Positions 17,334 to 26,797 of a stretch of 64,000 nt of DNA are shown here, in pieces. A program made the translations under genes and the position numbers. Numbering within the stretch: position 1 is the first letter of the stretch; every line of letters starts with the position of its first letter. This DNA comes from Methylobacterium tardum (lineage in GTDB: Bacteria; Pseudomonadota; Alphaproteobacteria; Rhizobiales; Beijerinckiaceae), in NCBI RefSeq assembly GCF_023546765.1, contig NZ_CP097484.1, positions 366,001-430,000 of the forward strand, given 5' to 3'. The notes below the pieces were generated by a model. That model was not told the origin of the DNA. It worked only from the letters and a program-made list of their open reading frames with translations, and ran no database searches.

Positions 17334-17760
17334 ACACGGAGCGTGATCCGCCCCCCATCCCCTGTCGCTAACCTGTGTGTGGGTCGAACCACACCGGCCC
17401 CGAGCCGCAGGACCGGCTGTTCACCCAGGCACGGGTGCCTCTCCAGCGGACACAAGGTGACGGGAATCCTCCGGCAGCCGCTCGCGACTGTCGGAAAGTA
17501 CACACTCCCTAGGAGAAAGCTGGCCCTGCATCAAGGCGGCCGCGCCGCCATTCCGAGCGCGGGCGCGGCGCAGCCCTGCTTCCAGGCTTGCACGAAGGTC
17601 CAATGGAAGGGGCCGCCGCGGGGAACTAGGCCTGCGGCATTTCGCGGCGAGCGCCGCCTTCGGTCGCTGGCGGCACGATCGCTCAGCAGGAAGGTCCTGA
17701 AAGTCAGGATGCCGGGACGGCGCGGCGGCCGATCCCGAATGAGGATCATGGAGGGAAGAC
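17334..17760. other. Gene-free stretch
   Basis: 427 bases between a minus-strand and a plus-strand DUF6894-type gene. Short open frames here have no recognisable protein features. It should hold two divergent promoters, which I could not place. A GGAGGGA ribosome site ends it at about 17750-17756. Confidence 0.35.
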
Positions 17761-17994
17761 CTGCCCCGCTTCTACCTGAACGTTCGTCGGCACGGCACGC
17801 TGATCCAAGACGAGGAAGGCGACGAGTTGCCCGACGGGGCCGCCGCCCAGGCGCTCGCCCGCGAGATCGTCGGCGAAATGCGGCGCCTGCCTCACATCTA
17901 CGGCGCGCCGCGCCGTTGGCGGGCCGACACGTTCGTGATCACCGACGAGGGCGGTGCTGTCGTGGCGGAGGTGCCCTACGCCAGCGTTCCGTGA
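17761..17994 (+). CDS. DUF6894 protein with an apparent CTG start
   Basis: 77 residues. The reading frame opens L-P-R-F-Y-L-N-V-R-R-H-G, exactly where this family normally begins (M-P-R-Y/F-Y/F). The first codon is CTG, and the frame has a stop 21 bases upstream with no ATG, GTG or TTG between. A GGAGGGA ribosome site lies 4 bases before the CTG. The rest, with DEEGDELPDGAAAQALAREI, TFVITDEGGAVVAEVPY, fits the family. Function unknown. Its last 19 bases overlap the end of the minus-strand Crp/Fnr gene. Either CTG is used or a base change has removed an ATG. Confidence 0.6.
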   Translation: MPRFYLNVRRHGTLIQDEEGDELPDGAAAQALAREIVGEMRRLPHIYGAPRRWRADTFVITDEGGAVVAEVPYASVP

Positions 17995-18695
17995 GGCGCC
18001 CTGAGCGGCCCGATCAGGCGCTCGTACTCGGCCTCCGCGGGACCGTACGTGTTGCCGGCCGCCTGCTCCAGCCGCGCGCGGCTCAGCACACGGATGCGCC
18101 CGCGCCGGGCCCGGATCAGCCCGGCCCCTTCCAGCGTGTGGATCGCCACCGTGACAGTGGGGCGGCGGACACCGAGCATGATCGATAGAAACTCGTGCGT
18201 GACCGACAGATCGTCCCCGTCCTGGCGATCGTGGTACATCAGCAACCAGCGCGCGAGCCGCTCCTCAGCCGGCGTGCCGGCATTGGCGATGGCGGTCTGG
18301 GCGACCTGCACCAGGAAGGTCTGCACGTAGCGCAGCAGCAGATCGCGCAGTGACCGGCTGGCCTCGGCGGCCGCGCGCAGGGCCGCGACGGGAATACGTT
18401 GCCCGCGGCCCGCGACCTGCATGAAGATCTGGTGGGGAATCGTATCGACACCCAGGATCAGCGTCGGCACCGCCATGCCGTCACGGCCGAACAATCCGAC
18501 CTCGACGCGTCCGCCCTCCGCCAGGCCCGAAACCACCGAGCACAGGCCGGTCTCGATGAAGATGGCATGCGCAATGACTTTGGCCGGTTCCACCAGAACC
18601 ATCCCGAGGGGCAGTTCGATAGGTTCGAGATGCGGCGCGAGCAGCGCGTTGTCCGCCTCGGAGAGGGACGCCAGCAAGCTGTTCTGATGAGCCAT
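17976..18695 (-). CDS. Crp/Fnr family transcription regulator
   Basis: 239 residues. An N-terminal cyclic-nucleotide-binding fold (about residues 10-125: LPLGMVLVEP, HAIFIETGLCSVV, FGRDGMAVP) leads to a long dimer helix and a C-terminal winged helix (VTHEFLSIMLGVRRPTVTVAIHTLEGAGLI, then RGRIRVLSRARLEQ). The recognition helix V-R-R-P-T-V-T is of the type common in alphaproteobacterial Crp-like regulators that act without FNR cysteines; I see no FNR-like N-terminal Cys cluster. The effector and targets are unknown. It converges on the DUF6894 gene with a 19-base overlap. Confidence 0.85.
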   Translation of the reverse strand: MAHQNSLLASLSEADNALLAPHLEPIELPLGMVLVEPAKVIAHAIFIETGLCSVVSGLAEGGRVEVGLFGRDGMAVPTLILGVDTIPHQIFMQVAGRGQRIPVAALRAAAEASRSLRDLLLRYVQTFLVQVAQTAIANAGTPAEERLARWLLMYHDRQDGDDLSVTHEFLSIMLGVRRPTVTVAIHTLEGAGLIRARRGRIRVLSRARLEQAAGNTYGPAEAEYERLIGPLRAPHGTLA

Positions 18696-19121
18696 CGCCG
18701 TGAGGTGCGCAGAAGCAGCCGAAAACGCGCCGACACAGTTTGGTGAGACGAAGCGTCACGGCGAGACTGCTCGGATCACCGCACGAACGCGAGCGGATAT
18801 TGCACGTTATGCAGGGAGCGTCCGCTATCAGACAAACCAGAGATCTCGGAAGAACGGGCAACACACGAGAATCGGCCCCGATGCGGAATGCAAAGCTTCC
18901 TTAAAGACCGATCCTCAGATTGGCCCAGGCAGCCGTGCCGATGTGGCTGCTTTGCTACGTGCGCCGCGCGGCCTGCACTTGCCAACACCCGAGTACGTCG
19001 CCGCGCTTTGACGTGCGCTCTCCATCGGTCTACACACGGCGCAGCAAGACAAGCAAGAACCATGCCGTGAGCACCGCCGCTCGGGCTGGTGAACCGCGCT
19101 GGAAGGGCATCGGGGCCTCGC
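18696..19121. other. Divergent intergenic region, Crp-like gene and rpoN
   Basis: 426 bases between two divergent genes. It is somewhat less GC-rich than neighbouring genes (notably 18770-18920), as expected for promoters of both genes. I see no gene, repeat copy or clear operator. Confidence 0.35.
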
Positions 19122-20696
19122 ATGAGTTTGGTGCAACGGCTGGAAGTGCGTCAGGGCCAGGCCCTGGTGATGACGCCGCAGCTCCTGCAAGCGATCAAGC
19201 TCCTGCAACTGTCGCAGCTCGATCTTGCCTCGTATGTCGAGGCCGAGCTGGAGCGGAACCCGCTCCTCGAGCGTGCCGAGCCCGAGCTGTCGGGCGCAGG
19301 CGACGCCTCGGAATCCGGCTCTCACCAAGACGAGTCGCATGCCGACGGCTTCGAGGCGCCGGAGCCCGATTCCTGGCTCTCCACTGAGCTGAATGCGAGC
19401 CGCGGCGAGATCGAGGGCGACTTCGACACGCGGCTCGACAACGTCTTTCCCGACGAGGCGCCGGTCCAGGCGCGCGAGGCGGGCGGCGGCGACATGCTCT
19501 CGCTGACACCGCCGCCCTACGGCAGCGCCGGCGGCAGCTTCGACGCCGAAGCGCCGGATTTCGAGGCCAGTCTCACGGCCGAGACGTCGCTGCGCGACCA
19601 CCTCGCGAGCCAGCTCGAGCTGGCGACACGCGATCCCGCCGAGCGCCTGATCGGCGGCTTCCTGATCGACGCCGTCGATGAGGCCGGCTACCTGCGCGAG
19701 GGCATCGACGGCGTGGCCGAGCGTCTCGGGGCCGACCCGGCTCTGGTGACGCGCGTGCTGTCCCTCGTGCAGACCTTCGACCCGCCCGGAATCGCGGCTC
19801 GGGATCTCGCGGAATGCCTCGCGATCCAGCTGCGCGAGCGCGACCGGTTCGATCCGGCCATGCAGGCCCTGGTCTCCCGTCTCGATCTCGTGGCCAAGCG
19901 CGATTTCGCGGCCCTGCGCCGTCTGTGCGGCGTCGGCGACGAGGATCTCGCCGACATGCTGGGCGAGATCCGCCGCCTCGACCCCAAGCCGGGACGGGCC
20001 TTCGGGTCGAGCGCGGTCGAGGTGCTGGTGCCCGACGTGTTCGTGCGCGCCGCCCCCGACGGGTCCTGGCTGGTCGAGCTCAACGGCGAGGCCCTGCCGC
20101 GGGTGCTGGTGAACCAGAGCTACTATGCCCGGGTCGTGCGCGGCGCCTCGGCGGAGGGCGACAAGGCCTTCCTGTCGGAGGCCCTGCAGAACGCCAACTG
20201 GCTGACCCGCTCCCTGGAGCAGCGCGCCCGCACCATCCTCAAGGTCGCCACCGAGATCGTGCGCCAGCAGGACGGATTCTTCGTCCACGGCGTCACGCAT
20301 CTGCGCCCGCTCAACCTGAAGACGGTGGCGGAAGCGATCGGCATGCACGAATCGACGGTGTCGCGCGTCACCTCCAACAAGGCGATCGGCACGAGCCGCG
20401 GCACCCTGGAGATGAAATACTTCTTCACCGCGGCGATCCCCGGTGCGGCCGGCATGGCGGCGCATTCCTCGGAGGCCGTGCGCCACCGCATCAAGCAGCT
20501 CGTCGACGGCGAGACGCCGGCCGACGTGCTCTCCGACGATGCGCTGGTGCAGAAGTTGCGCAGCGAGGGCGTCGACATCGCCCGGCGCACCGTGGCGAAG
20601 TACCGGGAATCGCTGCGGATCCCGAGCTCGATCGAGCGCCGCCGCGAGCATTTCGCCCACGGATCCGCCCACCACGCCGCCCTGGCCCTGCGCTGA
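19122..20696 (+). CDS. rpoN: RNA polymerase sigma-54 factor
   Basis: 524 residues from ATG 19122, where the family start MSLVQRLEVRQGQALVMTPQ begins. Region I (the glutamine-rich part QALVMTPQLLQAIKLLQLSQL) interacts with the activators. An acidic region II follows, then the core-binding region III (about residues 120-340), with the DNA-binding part TIGMHESTVSRVTSNK-like motif and, near the end, the RpoN box A-R-R-T-V-A-K-Y-R. It directs transcription from -24/-12 promoters, for example of nitrogen and carbon use genes. In many alphaproteobacteria rpoN is followed by hpf; here glmU follows. Confidence 0.95.
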   Translation: MSLVQRLEVRQGQALVMTPQLLQAIKLLQLSQLDLASYVEAELERNPLLERAEPELSGAGDASESGSHQDESHADGFEAPEPDSWLSTELNASRGEIEGDFDTRLDNVFPDEAPVQAREAGGGDMLSLTPPPYGSAGGSFDAEAPDFEASLTAETSLRDHLASQLELATRDPAERLIGGFLIDAVDEAGYLREGIDGVAERLGADPALVTRVLSLVQTFDPPGIAARDLAECLAIQLRERDRFDPAMQALVSRLDLVAKRDFAALRRLCGVGDEDLADMLGEIRRLDPKPGRAFGSSAVEVLVPDVFVRAAPDGSWLVELNGEALPRVLVNQSYYARVVRGASAEGDKAFLSEALQNANWLTRSLEQRARTILKVATEIVRQQDGFFVHGVTHLRPLNLKTVAEAIGMHESTVSRVTSNKAIGTSRGTLEMKYFFTAAIPGAAGMAAHSSEAVRHRIKQLVDGETPADVLSDDALVQKLRSEGVDIARRTVAKYRESLRIPSSIERRREHFAHGSAHHAALALR

Positions 20697-20771
20697 GCGA
20701 AAGCTTGGCGCCGCGCTGAGCCAACGGCCGGGCTTGCGCGAAACCGCCGTCCGGCCCATCCGTGGCGCCGA

Positions 20772-22172
20772 ATGACGACGCCTGGACCTGCCATGACCGC
20801 GACCGGAACACCGTCCCGCAGCCTCACCGCCATCGTGCTGGCGGCCGGGAAGGGCACGCGCATGCGCTCGGACCTGCCGAAGGTGCTGCATCGGATCGCG
20901 GGCCGCAGCATGCTCGGCCACGTGCTGGCCGCCGTGCAGGCGGCGGGCGCCGGCCGGATCGCCGTGGTGGCCGAGCCCGGCCGCGACGACGTCGCCGCCG
21001 AGATCGCCCGGCAGGCTCCCGGCGCGCAGGTCTTTCCGCAGGCCGAGCGGCTGGGCACTGCCCACGCGGTGCTGGCGGCGCGGGACGTGCTCGCCGATCC
21101 GGACGACGACGTGGTCATCGCCTTCGGCGACACGCCTTTGATCACCGCCGAGACGTTCCTGAGGCTGCGGGCACCGCTGGCCGATGGCGCGGCGGTCGCG
21201 GTGCTGGCCTTCGAGACCGCGACTCCCACCGGTTACGGGCGGGTGCTGACCGAAGGCAGCCGAGTCCTGGCGATCCGCGAGGAGAAGGATGCCAGCGCGG
21301 CCGAGCGGGCCGTGACGCTCTGCAATGCCGGGTTGATGGCACTGTCGGGCCCCCACGCCCTGGCGCTGCTCACCCGCATCGGCAACGACAACGCCGCCGG
21401 CGAGTACTACCTACCCGACGCCGTGGCGCTCGCGGTCGCCGACGGGCTCGCGGTCACCGTCGTGCCGGTGGACGAGGCGGAGGCGCAAGGCGTCAATGAC
21501 CGGGCGCAGCTCAGCGTCGCGGAGGCCGCGATCCAGGACCGGCTGCGCCGCAGCGCCATGCTCGGCGGCGCCACCCTGATCGCACCCGAGACGGTCTTCC
21601 TCAGCCACGACACCGTGCTCGGACGCGACGTCATCGTGGAGCCGAACGTGGTCTTCGGGCCGGGGGTGCGCGTCGGGGACGGCTGCACCGTGCGGGCCTT
21701 CGCGCATCTGACAGATACGCGACTCGAGGCGGACGTCGGGATCGGACCGTTCGTGCGGCTGCGCGGCCACGCCGTGCTGGAGACCGGCGCCGAGCTCGGC
21801 AATTTCGTCGAGCTGAAGAACGCCCATATGGGCGCAGGCGCCAAGGCCGCGCACCTCACCTATCTCGGCGACGCCGAGATCGGCGCGAAGGCCAATGTCG
21901 GGGCCGGCACGATCACCTGCAATTACGACGGCGTGCTCAAGCACCGGACCACCATCGGCGCGAACGCCTTCATCGGCTCGAACTCGGCCCTCGTGGCGCC
22001 GGTCACGGTGGGGGAGGGGGCCTATATCGGCTCGGGTTCGGTGATCACCGACGACGTTCCGGCGGACGCCATGGCGGTCGCGCGCGGCCGGCAGGCGACG
22101 AAGCCCGGCTGGGCCAGGGAGAAGCGCGCCGCCCTGCAGGCCGAGAAGGCACGGCGCGGCAAAAGCTCCTGA
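20772..22172 (+). CDS. glmU: Bifunctional GlmU: glucosamine-1-phosphate acetyltransferase / UDP-GlcNAc pyrophosphorylase
   Basis: 466 residues from ATG 20772 (ATG 20793 is an alternative). The N-terminal uridylyltransferase domain has the LAAGKGTRMRSDLPKVLHRIAG signature and GDTPL; the C-terminal left-handed beta-helix has hexapeptide repeats and the acetyltransferase site (ETGAELGNFVELKNAHMGAGAKAAHLTYLGDAEIG, NYDG, GSNSALVAPVTVGE). It makes UDP-N-acetylglucosamine for peptidoglycan and lipid A in two steps. It is followed by glmS 156 bases downstream, the enzyme that makes glucosamine-6-phosphate earlier in the same pathway, so the two are probably coexpressed. Confidence 0.95.
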   Translation: MTTPGPAMTATGTPSRSLTAIVLAAGKGTRMRSDLPKVLHRIAGRSMLGHVLAAVQAAGAGRIAVVAEPGRDDVAAEIARQAPGAQVFPQAERLGTAHAVLAARDVLADPDDDVVIAFGDTPLITAETFLRLRAPLADGAAVAVLAFETATPTGYGRVLTEGSRVLAIREEKDASAAERAVTLCNAGLMALSGPHALALLTRIGNDNAAGEYYLPDAVALAVADGLAVTVVPVDEAEAQGVNDRAQLSVAEAAIQDRLRRSAMLGGATLIAPETVFLSHDTVLGRDVIVEPNVVFGPGVRVGDGCTVRAFAHLTDTRLEADVGIGPFVRLRGHAVLETGAELGNFVELKNAHMGAGAKAAHLTYLGDAEIGAKANVGAGTITCNYDGVLKHRTTIGANAFIGSNSALVAPVTVGEGAYIGSGSVITDDVPADAMAVARGRQATKPGWAREKRAALQAEKARRGKSS

Positions 22173-22327
22173 TTCGGGGCCGCGGAAGTCCCGAGCGGGG
22201 CCGGGACTCGCTCTGCGCCGCCCCCATCCGGTACAACTCACGCTTGGCGCCGCGCTGAGCGGGGCAGCCCGAGCGCCGCGCGGCACGATTGCGCGGCGCT
22301 CCGGGCGCGAGAGCGAGAGACACAACC

Positions 22328-24152
22328 ATGTGCGGCATCGTCGGCATCGTCGGGCGCGACGCGGTGGCGGGGCAGGTGATCGAGGCCCTGCGCCGGCTCG
22401 AATACCGCGGCTACGACTCCGCCGGGCTGGCCACCCTCGAGCACGGCCGGCTGGCACGCCGCCGCGCCGCCGGCAAGCTCGCCAACCTCGAGGCCAAGCT
22501 CGCGCAGGAGCCGCTCACCGGCACGATCGGCATCGGCCACACCCGCTGGGCCACTCACGGCCGGCCCAACGAGACCAACGCCCACCCCCACGCCACACGG
22601 CACCTCGCGGTCGTGCACAACGGCATCATCGAGAACTTCCGCGCGCTGAAGCAGGAGCTCGAGGCCGACGGCGTCGTGTTCGAGACCGAGACCGACACCG
22701 AGGTCGTCGCCCAGCTCGTCAGCCGCGCCATCGACCAGGGCCTCGGGCCGGTGGCGGCGGTCGAAGCCGCCCTGCCGCGGCTGCGCGGCGCCTTCGCGCT
22801 CGCCTTCCTGTTCGCCGGTGAGGACAACCTGCTGATCGGCGCCCGCCACGGCGCGCCGCTGGCGATCGGCTTCGGCGCGGGCGCGATGTATCTCGGCTCC
22901 GACGCCCTGGCGCTGGCCCCCTTCACCGACGCGATCACCTATCTCGACGAGGGCGACTGGGCGATCCTCGCCCGCGACGGCGCCGAGATCCGCGACGCGT
23001 CCGGGGCGGTCGTTCAGCGCCCGCGCCAGACGATCGCCACCCAGGCCTACCGGATCGACAAGGGCGCGTATCGCCACTTCATGGCCAAGGAGATCCACGA
23101 GCAGCCCGAGGTGGTCGGCCGGACGCTGGCCCACTACGTCGACCTGGCCAACAGCCGGGTGGTGCTGCCCGAAGCGCTGCCGTTCGACTTCGCGAAGCTC
23201 AGCCGGGTGTACATCACCGCCTGCGGCACGGCGTACTATGCCGGTCTGGTGGCGCGCTACTGGTTCGAGCAGCTGGCGCGGCTGCCGGTGGAGATCGACG
23301 TGGCCTCCGAGGCGCGCTACCGCGAGGCGCCGCTAGCGGGACGGGCTGACGCTGGTGATCTCGCAATCGGGCGAGACCGCCGACACGCTGGCCTCGCTGC
23401 GCTACGCCAGGAGCCAGGGCCAGCACACGCTGAGCGTGGTCAACGTGCCGAGCTCGACGATCGCGCGGGAATCGTCGGTGGTGATGCCGACGCTGGCGGG
23501 TCCGGAGATCGGGGTGGCCTCGGCGAAGGCGTTCTCGTGCCAGCTCACCGTTCTGTTGTGCCTGGCGATCGCGGCGGGGCGGGCGCGGGGCACGCTGGAC
23601 GCGTCGGGCGAGGCGCGGCTGGTTGAGGCGCTGATCCGGGTGCCGGGTCTGATGGCGGAGGCGCTGGCCCACGAGGGCGCGATCGCCGGTCTGGCGCGCG
23701 AGGTCGCGCAGGCGCGGGACGTTCTGTATCTGGGCCGGGGCACGAGCTACCCGATGGCGCTGGAGGGTGCGCTGAAGCTGAAGGAGATCAGCTACATCCA
23801 CGCGGAGGGCTACGCGGCGGGCGAGCTGAAGCACGGTCCGATCGCGCTGATCGACGCGAGCGTGCCGGTGATCGTGATCGCGCCGCACGACGGGGTGTTC
23901 GAGAAGACGGTGTCGAACATGCAGGAGGTGGCCGCGCGCGGCGGGCGGATCGTGCTGATCGGGGACGCGCAGGGCGCGGCGGCGCACGGTCTGGAGACGC
24001 TGGCGACGGTGACGATGCCGGCGCTGGAGCCGAGCGTGGCGCCGATCGTGTACGCGGTGCCGATCCAGCTGCTGGCCTACCACACCGCCGTGATCATGGG
24101 CAAAGACGTCGACCAGCCCAGAAACCTCGCCAAATCCGTCACCGTGGAATAG
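22328..24152 (+). CDS. glmS: Glucosamine-fructose-6-phosphate aminotransferase, frame broken by an indel
   Basis: The N-terminal glutaminase domain starts with MCGIVGIVG (Cys2 catalytic), then EYRGYDSAG, HTRWATHG, VVHNGIIEN. The SIS sugar-phosphate domains carry ITACGTAYYAG, then ISQSGETADT, PSSTIARES, ASAKAFSCQ, GRGTSYPMALEGALKLKEISYIHAEGYAAGELKHGPIAL and the C-terminal AKSVTVE. The frame breaks at about 23338-23341 (GCGGGACGGG), between REAPLA and DGLTLVISQ. Total length is one base over a multiple of three, so either one G was inserted or two were lost. Repaired length is 607-608 residues, close to the usual 609. The gene is normally essential, so a sequence error is the likeliest cause. 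Confidence 0.9.
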
Positions 24153-24192
24153 GCGCGCCTTTTTTCATGCGGGGTCACGGCGCAACGGCGCC

Positions 24193-24281
24193 GTCCTTGC
24201 GAGCGGAGCGAAGCCATCCAGGGCAGCGCGACCTCCGCAAGCGGAGCGCCTCTGGGTTGCTTCGCTCCGCGCGCAAAGACC
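24193..24281. repeat. Palindromic repeat, family A
   Basis: An inverted repeat that opens GTCCTTGCGAGCGGAGCGAA and closes with TTGCTTCGCTCCGCGCGCAAAGAC; the arms match in inverted orientation. Other copies are at 36499, 49867 and 54676. It lies between glmS and the peptidase gene. Confidence 0.65.
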
Positions 24282-24321
24282 TTCGAGCCCGTTATCCGAC
24301 GCGCTCCATTCGAGGATCCCC

Positions 24322-25479
24322 ATGACCGCACCTGACGCCGACGCCCTCGGCTGGCTGGACACGCAGGAGGACGCCATGCTGGCCCTCCTCGAGAGGCTGG
24401 TGAACATCGATTCCGGCTCCTACGACAAGCCGGGCGTCGACGCGGTCGGCGCCCGCATCGCTGAGTTCCTGGCCGGTCACGGCATCCCGGTCACGACGGT
24501 CCCGGTGGAGGGCTACGGCGACGCGCTGAAGGCCCATGTCGCCGGGTCCGGCGGCGGCAACCGACCGGTCGTGCTGATGGGCCATCGCGACACGGTCTTC
24601 CCGAAGGGCGAGGTGGCCCATCGGCCGTTCCGGATCGCGGACGGCCGCGCCTACGGGCCGGGCGTCGCCGACATGAAGGCGGGCCTCGTGATGAACGCCT
24701 TCGTGCTCGCGGCCTTCCACCGGGCCGGCGCGCCGGTGCCGCTCGTCGGCCTGTTCACCAGCGACGAGGAGATCGGCTCGCCGGCCTGCCGGCCGATCAT
24801 CGAGGAGACCGCGCGCGGCGCCCGGGCGGTGCTGAATTCCGAGCCCGGCCGCCCCACCGGGAACGTCGTCACGGGCCGCAAGGGCGGCGTGTTCATGGTC
24901 CTCGAGGTTCGCGGCAAGGCTGCCCATTCCGGCGGCAACTATGCCGACGGGCGCAGCGCCATCCTGGAACTCGCGCACAAGACCGTTGCCTTCCACGCGA
25001 TCACCGATCTGGAGCGCGGTACGACGGTGAATGTCGGGCTGATCGCGGGCGGGCAGTCGGTGAACACCGTGGCCCCGCGGGCGACCTGCGAGATCGACCT
25101 GCGCTACGTGACCCCGCCGGATCGGGCGGCGGCCATGGACCGGATCGCCGCGATCGTGGCGGAATCAACCGTGCCCGACACCACCGCGCACCTGACCATC
25201 AAGGGCGAGTTCCTGCCGCTGGTGCAGGACGAGGCCTCGCGCGCGCTGTTCGAGACCTACGCGCGGGTCAGTGCCCGGCAGGGCACGCCGGTCGCGGGCG
25301 AGTTCGCCGGCGGCTGCGCCGATTCCGGCTTCACCGCCAGCGTCGGCTGTCCGACGCTCTGCGCCGTGGGACCGGTCGGCGGGAAAGCGCACTCGCCGGA
25401 GGAGTATCTGGAGGTCGCGACGCTCGTGCCCCGGGCGCGCGCGATGGCCGAGACCATCGCGGCACTGGCGCAGGCCTAA
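24322..25479 (+). CDS. M20 family metallopeptidase (CPG2-like)
   Basis: 385 residues. It is a zinc-dependent exopeptidase or amidohydrolase of the carboxypeptidase G2/ArgE/DapE type. Metal and catalytic residues are visible: H in GHRDTVFP, D in YGPGVADMKAG, the catalytic E-E in TSDEEIGSP, then NSEPGRP and, near the end, GGKAHSPEEY. A dimerisation domain (about residues 185-300) contains GKAAHSGGNYADGRSA. Closest by pattern to glutamate carboxypeptidase enzymes that cleave C-terminal Glu from folate-like compounds, but the substrate is not certain. No signal peptide. It overlaps the converging hydrolase gene by 4 bases. Confidence 0.87.
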   Translation: MTAPDADALGWLDTQEDAMLALLERLVNIDSGSYDKPGVDAVGARIAEFLAGHGIPVTTVPVEGYGDALKAHVAGSGGGNRPVVLMGHRDTVFPKGEVAHRPFRIADGRAYGPGVADMKAGLVMNAFVLAAFHRAGAPVPLVGLFTSDEEIGSPACRPIIEETARGARAVLNSEPGRPTGNVVTGRKGGVFMVLEVRGKAAHSGGNYADGRSAILELAHKTVAFHAITDLERGTTVNVGLIAGGQSVNTVAPRATCEIDLRYVTPPDRAAAMDRIAAIVAESTVPDTTAHLTIKGEFLPLVQDEASRALFETYARVSARQGTPVAGEFAGGCADSGFTASVGCPTLCAVGPVGGKAHSPEEYLEVATLVPRARAMAETIAALAQA

Positions 25480-26606
25480 TCCCGCAGCGCCGCCACGAGG
25501 CGGAGCAGGAAGCCGTCGAGAGCGGCCTTGTCGATCCAGCGCAGGACCGCGACGAGGTCGCGGTCCGGATCGCACCAGATGACGTTGTTGCCGGCCCCGA
25601 GGGCACTGAAGGCCGAGGCGGGCAGGTGCGGCTTCGCCGCCGCGCCGCGGTTCAGCCACCAGAGATAGCCGTAGCTGTCGAGGGTCGGCGAGGGGGTCAG
25701 CATGGCGCGGATCCAGCCCTCCGACAGGATCCGGCGCCCGTTCCAGTCGCCGCCGCGGGCGATGAGAAGCCCGAACCGGGCATGGTCGTCGGCGCCGATG
25801 AACAGGCCGCCGCCCCAGTGGCCGCCGCCTGGCACGGACTGAACCCGGGCGCCGTCGATCTCGACCCAGGCATTGTCGTAGCCATGCCACGCCCAGTCCT
25901 GCGAGGCGCCGATCGGGTCCATGATCCGCGTGCGCAGCACCTCCGGCAGGGCGCGGCCGAAGCGGCGCATCAGGCAGTAGGACAGCAGGTTCACCCGCAC
26001 GTCGTTGTACTCGTAATGCGTGCCCGGCGGGCGCAAGGGCCGCTTCTCGCCCTTGCGGCTGTTGTCGGCCCCCGGGCCGATCTGGCGATGATGGTCCACC
26101 TGGTCGGACTTGCCGAACAGGGTGCCTTCCCACTCGCTCGATTGCTGCAGCAGGTGGCGCCACGTGATCGCGCCGTTCTGCGGTCCGTCGAGCAGCGGAT
26201 CCGGCACGCTGTCGCGGACGGGCGCGTCCACGTCGGGGATCAGCCCGTCATCGTGGGCGAGACCGGCCAGGACGGCCAGATAGCTCTTGGCGATCGAGAA
26301 GGTCATGTCCGGCCGGCGCGTGTCGCCCCAGGCGGCGACGCGCCGGCCGCCCTTGAGGATCACGCCGGCGGGCCCGCCGCGCGGGCTTACCGGACCGGCG
26401 ATGTCGCTCCACGGCCCGCGCTCGTTCCACTCCACGATCCCGACATAGCGACCGTCGGGATAGTACAGGCTGCGCGGCCAAGCGCTCTCGTTGGCCTCGG
26501 CGTAAACGACCACCTCCGCGAGACGCCCGGCGTCGAATCCGGCCGCGCCGGGATCCGCGTCCTCCCAGGATCCCGTCGGCCAATACGGCTGCATCGCCTC
26601 GGTCAC
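25476..26606 (-). CDS. Beta-lactamase-type serine hydrolase
   Basis: 376 residues from a GTG at 26606, preceded by GAGAGGAGAG (spacing 9); ATG 26594 is the alternative. It belongs to the class C beta-lactamase/penicillin-binding-like esterase fold. The nucleophile motif S-I-A-K is in MTFSIAKSYLAVLAGL, the second catalytic tyrosine motif Y-E-Y-N-D follows PPGTHYE, and the end has GGGHWGGGLFIG and SYGYLWWLN. Most such proteins are esterases, D-aminopeptidases or unknown. I see no signal peptide. It converges with the M20 gene and is divergent from the binding-protein gene, so it likely has its own promoter. Confidence 0.82.
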   Translation of the reverse strand: MTEAMQPYWPTGSWEDADPGAAGFDAGRLAEVVVYAEANESAWPRSLYYPDGRYVGIVEWNERGPWSDIAGPVSPRGGPAGVILKGGRRVAAWGDTRRPDMTFSIAKSYLAVLAGLAHDDGLIPDVDAPVRDSVPDPLLDGPQNGAITWRHLLQQSSEWEGTLFGKSDQVDHHRQIGPGADNSRKGEKRPLRPPGTHYEYNDVRVNLLSYCLMRRFGRALPEVLRTRIMDPIGASQDWAWHGYDNAWVEIDGARVQSVPGGGHWGGGLFIGADDHARFGLLIARGGDWNGRRILSEGWIRAMLTPSPTLDSYGYLWWLNRGAAAKPHLPASAFSALGAGNNVIWCDPDRDLVAVLRWIDKAALDGFLLRLVAALRD

Positions 26607-26797
26607 ACGCGCTCTCCTCTCGATCTCGGGGGTTAATCCCGCAGTATTCTGAATGCAGGGTCTGCGCCGCGGGCATGGGGAGGGGCGTGTCTCTTGCAGC
26701 CTGGCAGCATCACCACGTCCGCACCTTGTCCGGAATGCCGCGACCGCTCCGGCCCGGACATTCCTGCGGCGCGGGCCCGCGTCCGGAGTTCGAGACC

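Noticed and set aside
18915..21356. Long minus-strand open frame over rpoN and glmU
   Set aside because: It is the complement of two genes with strong homology and has no domain of its own.
24140..24175. AGGCGCGCCTTTTTT after glmS as an intrinsic terminator
   Set aside because: The palindrome has no loop, so a proper hairpin cannot form before the T run.
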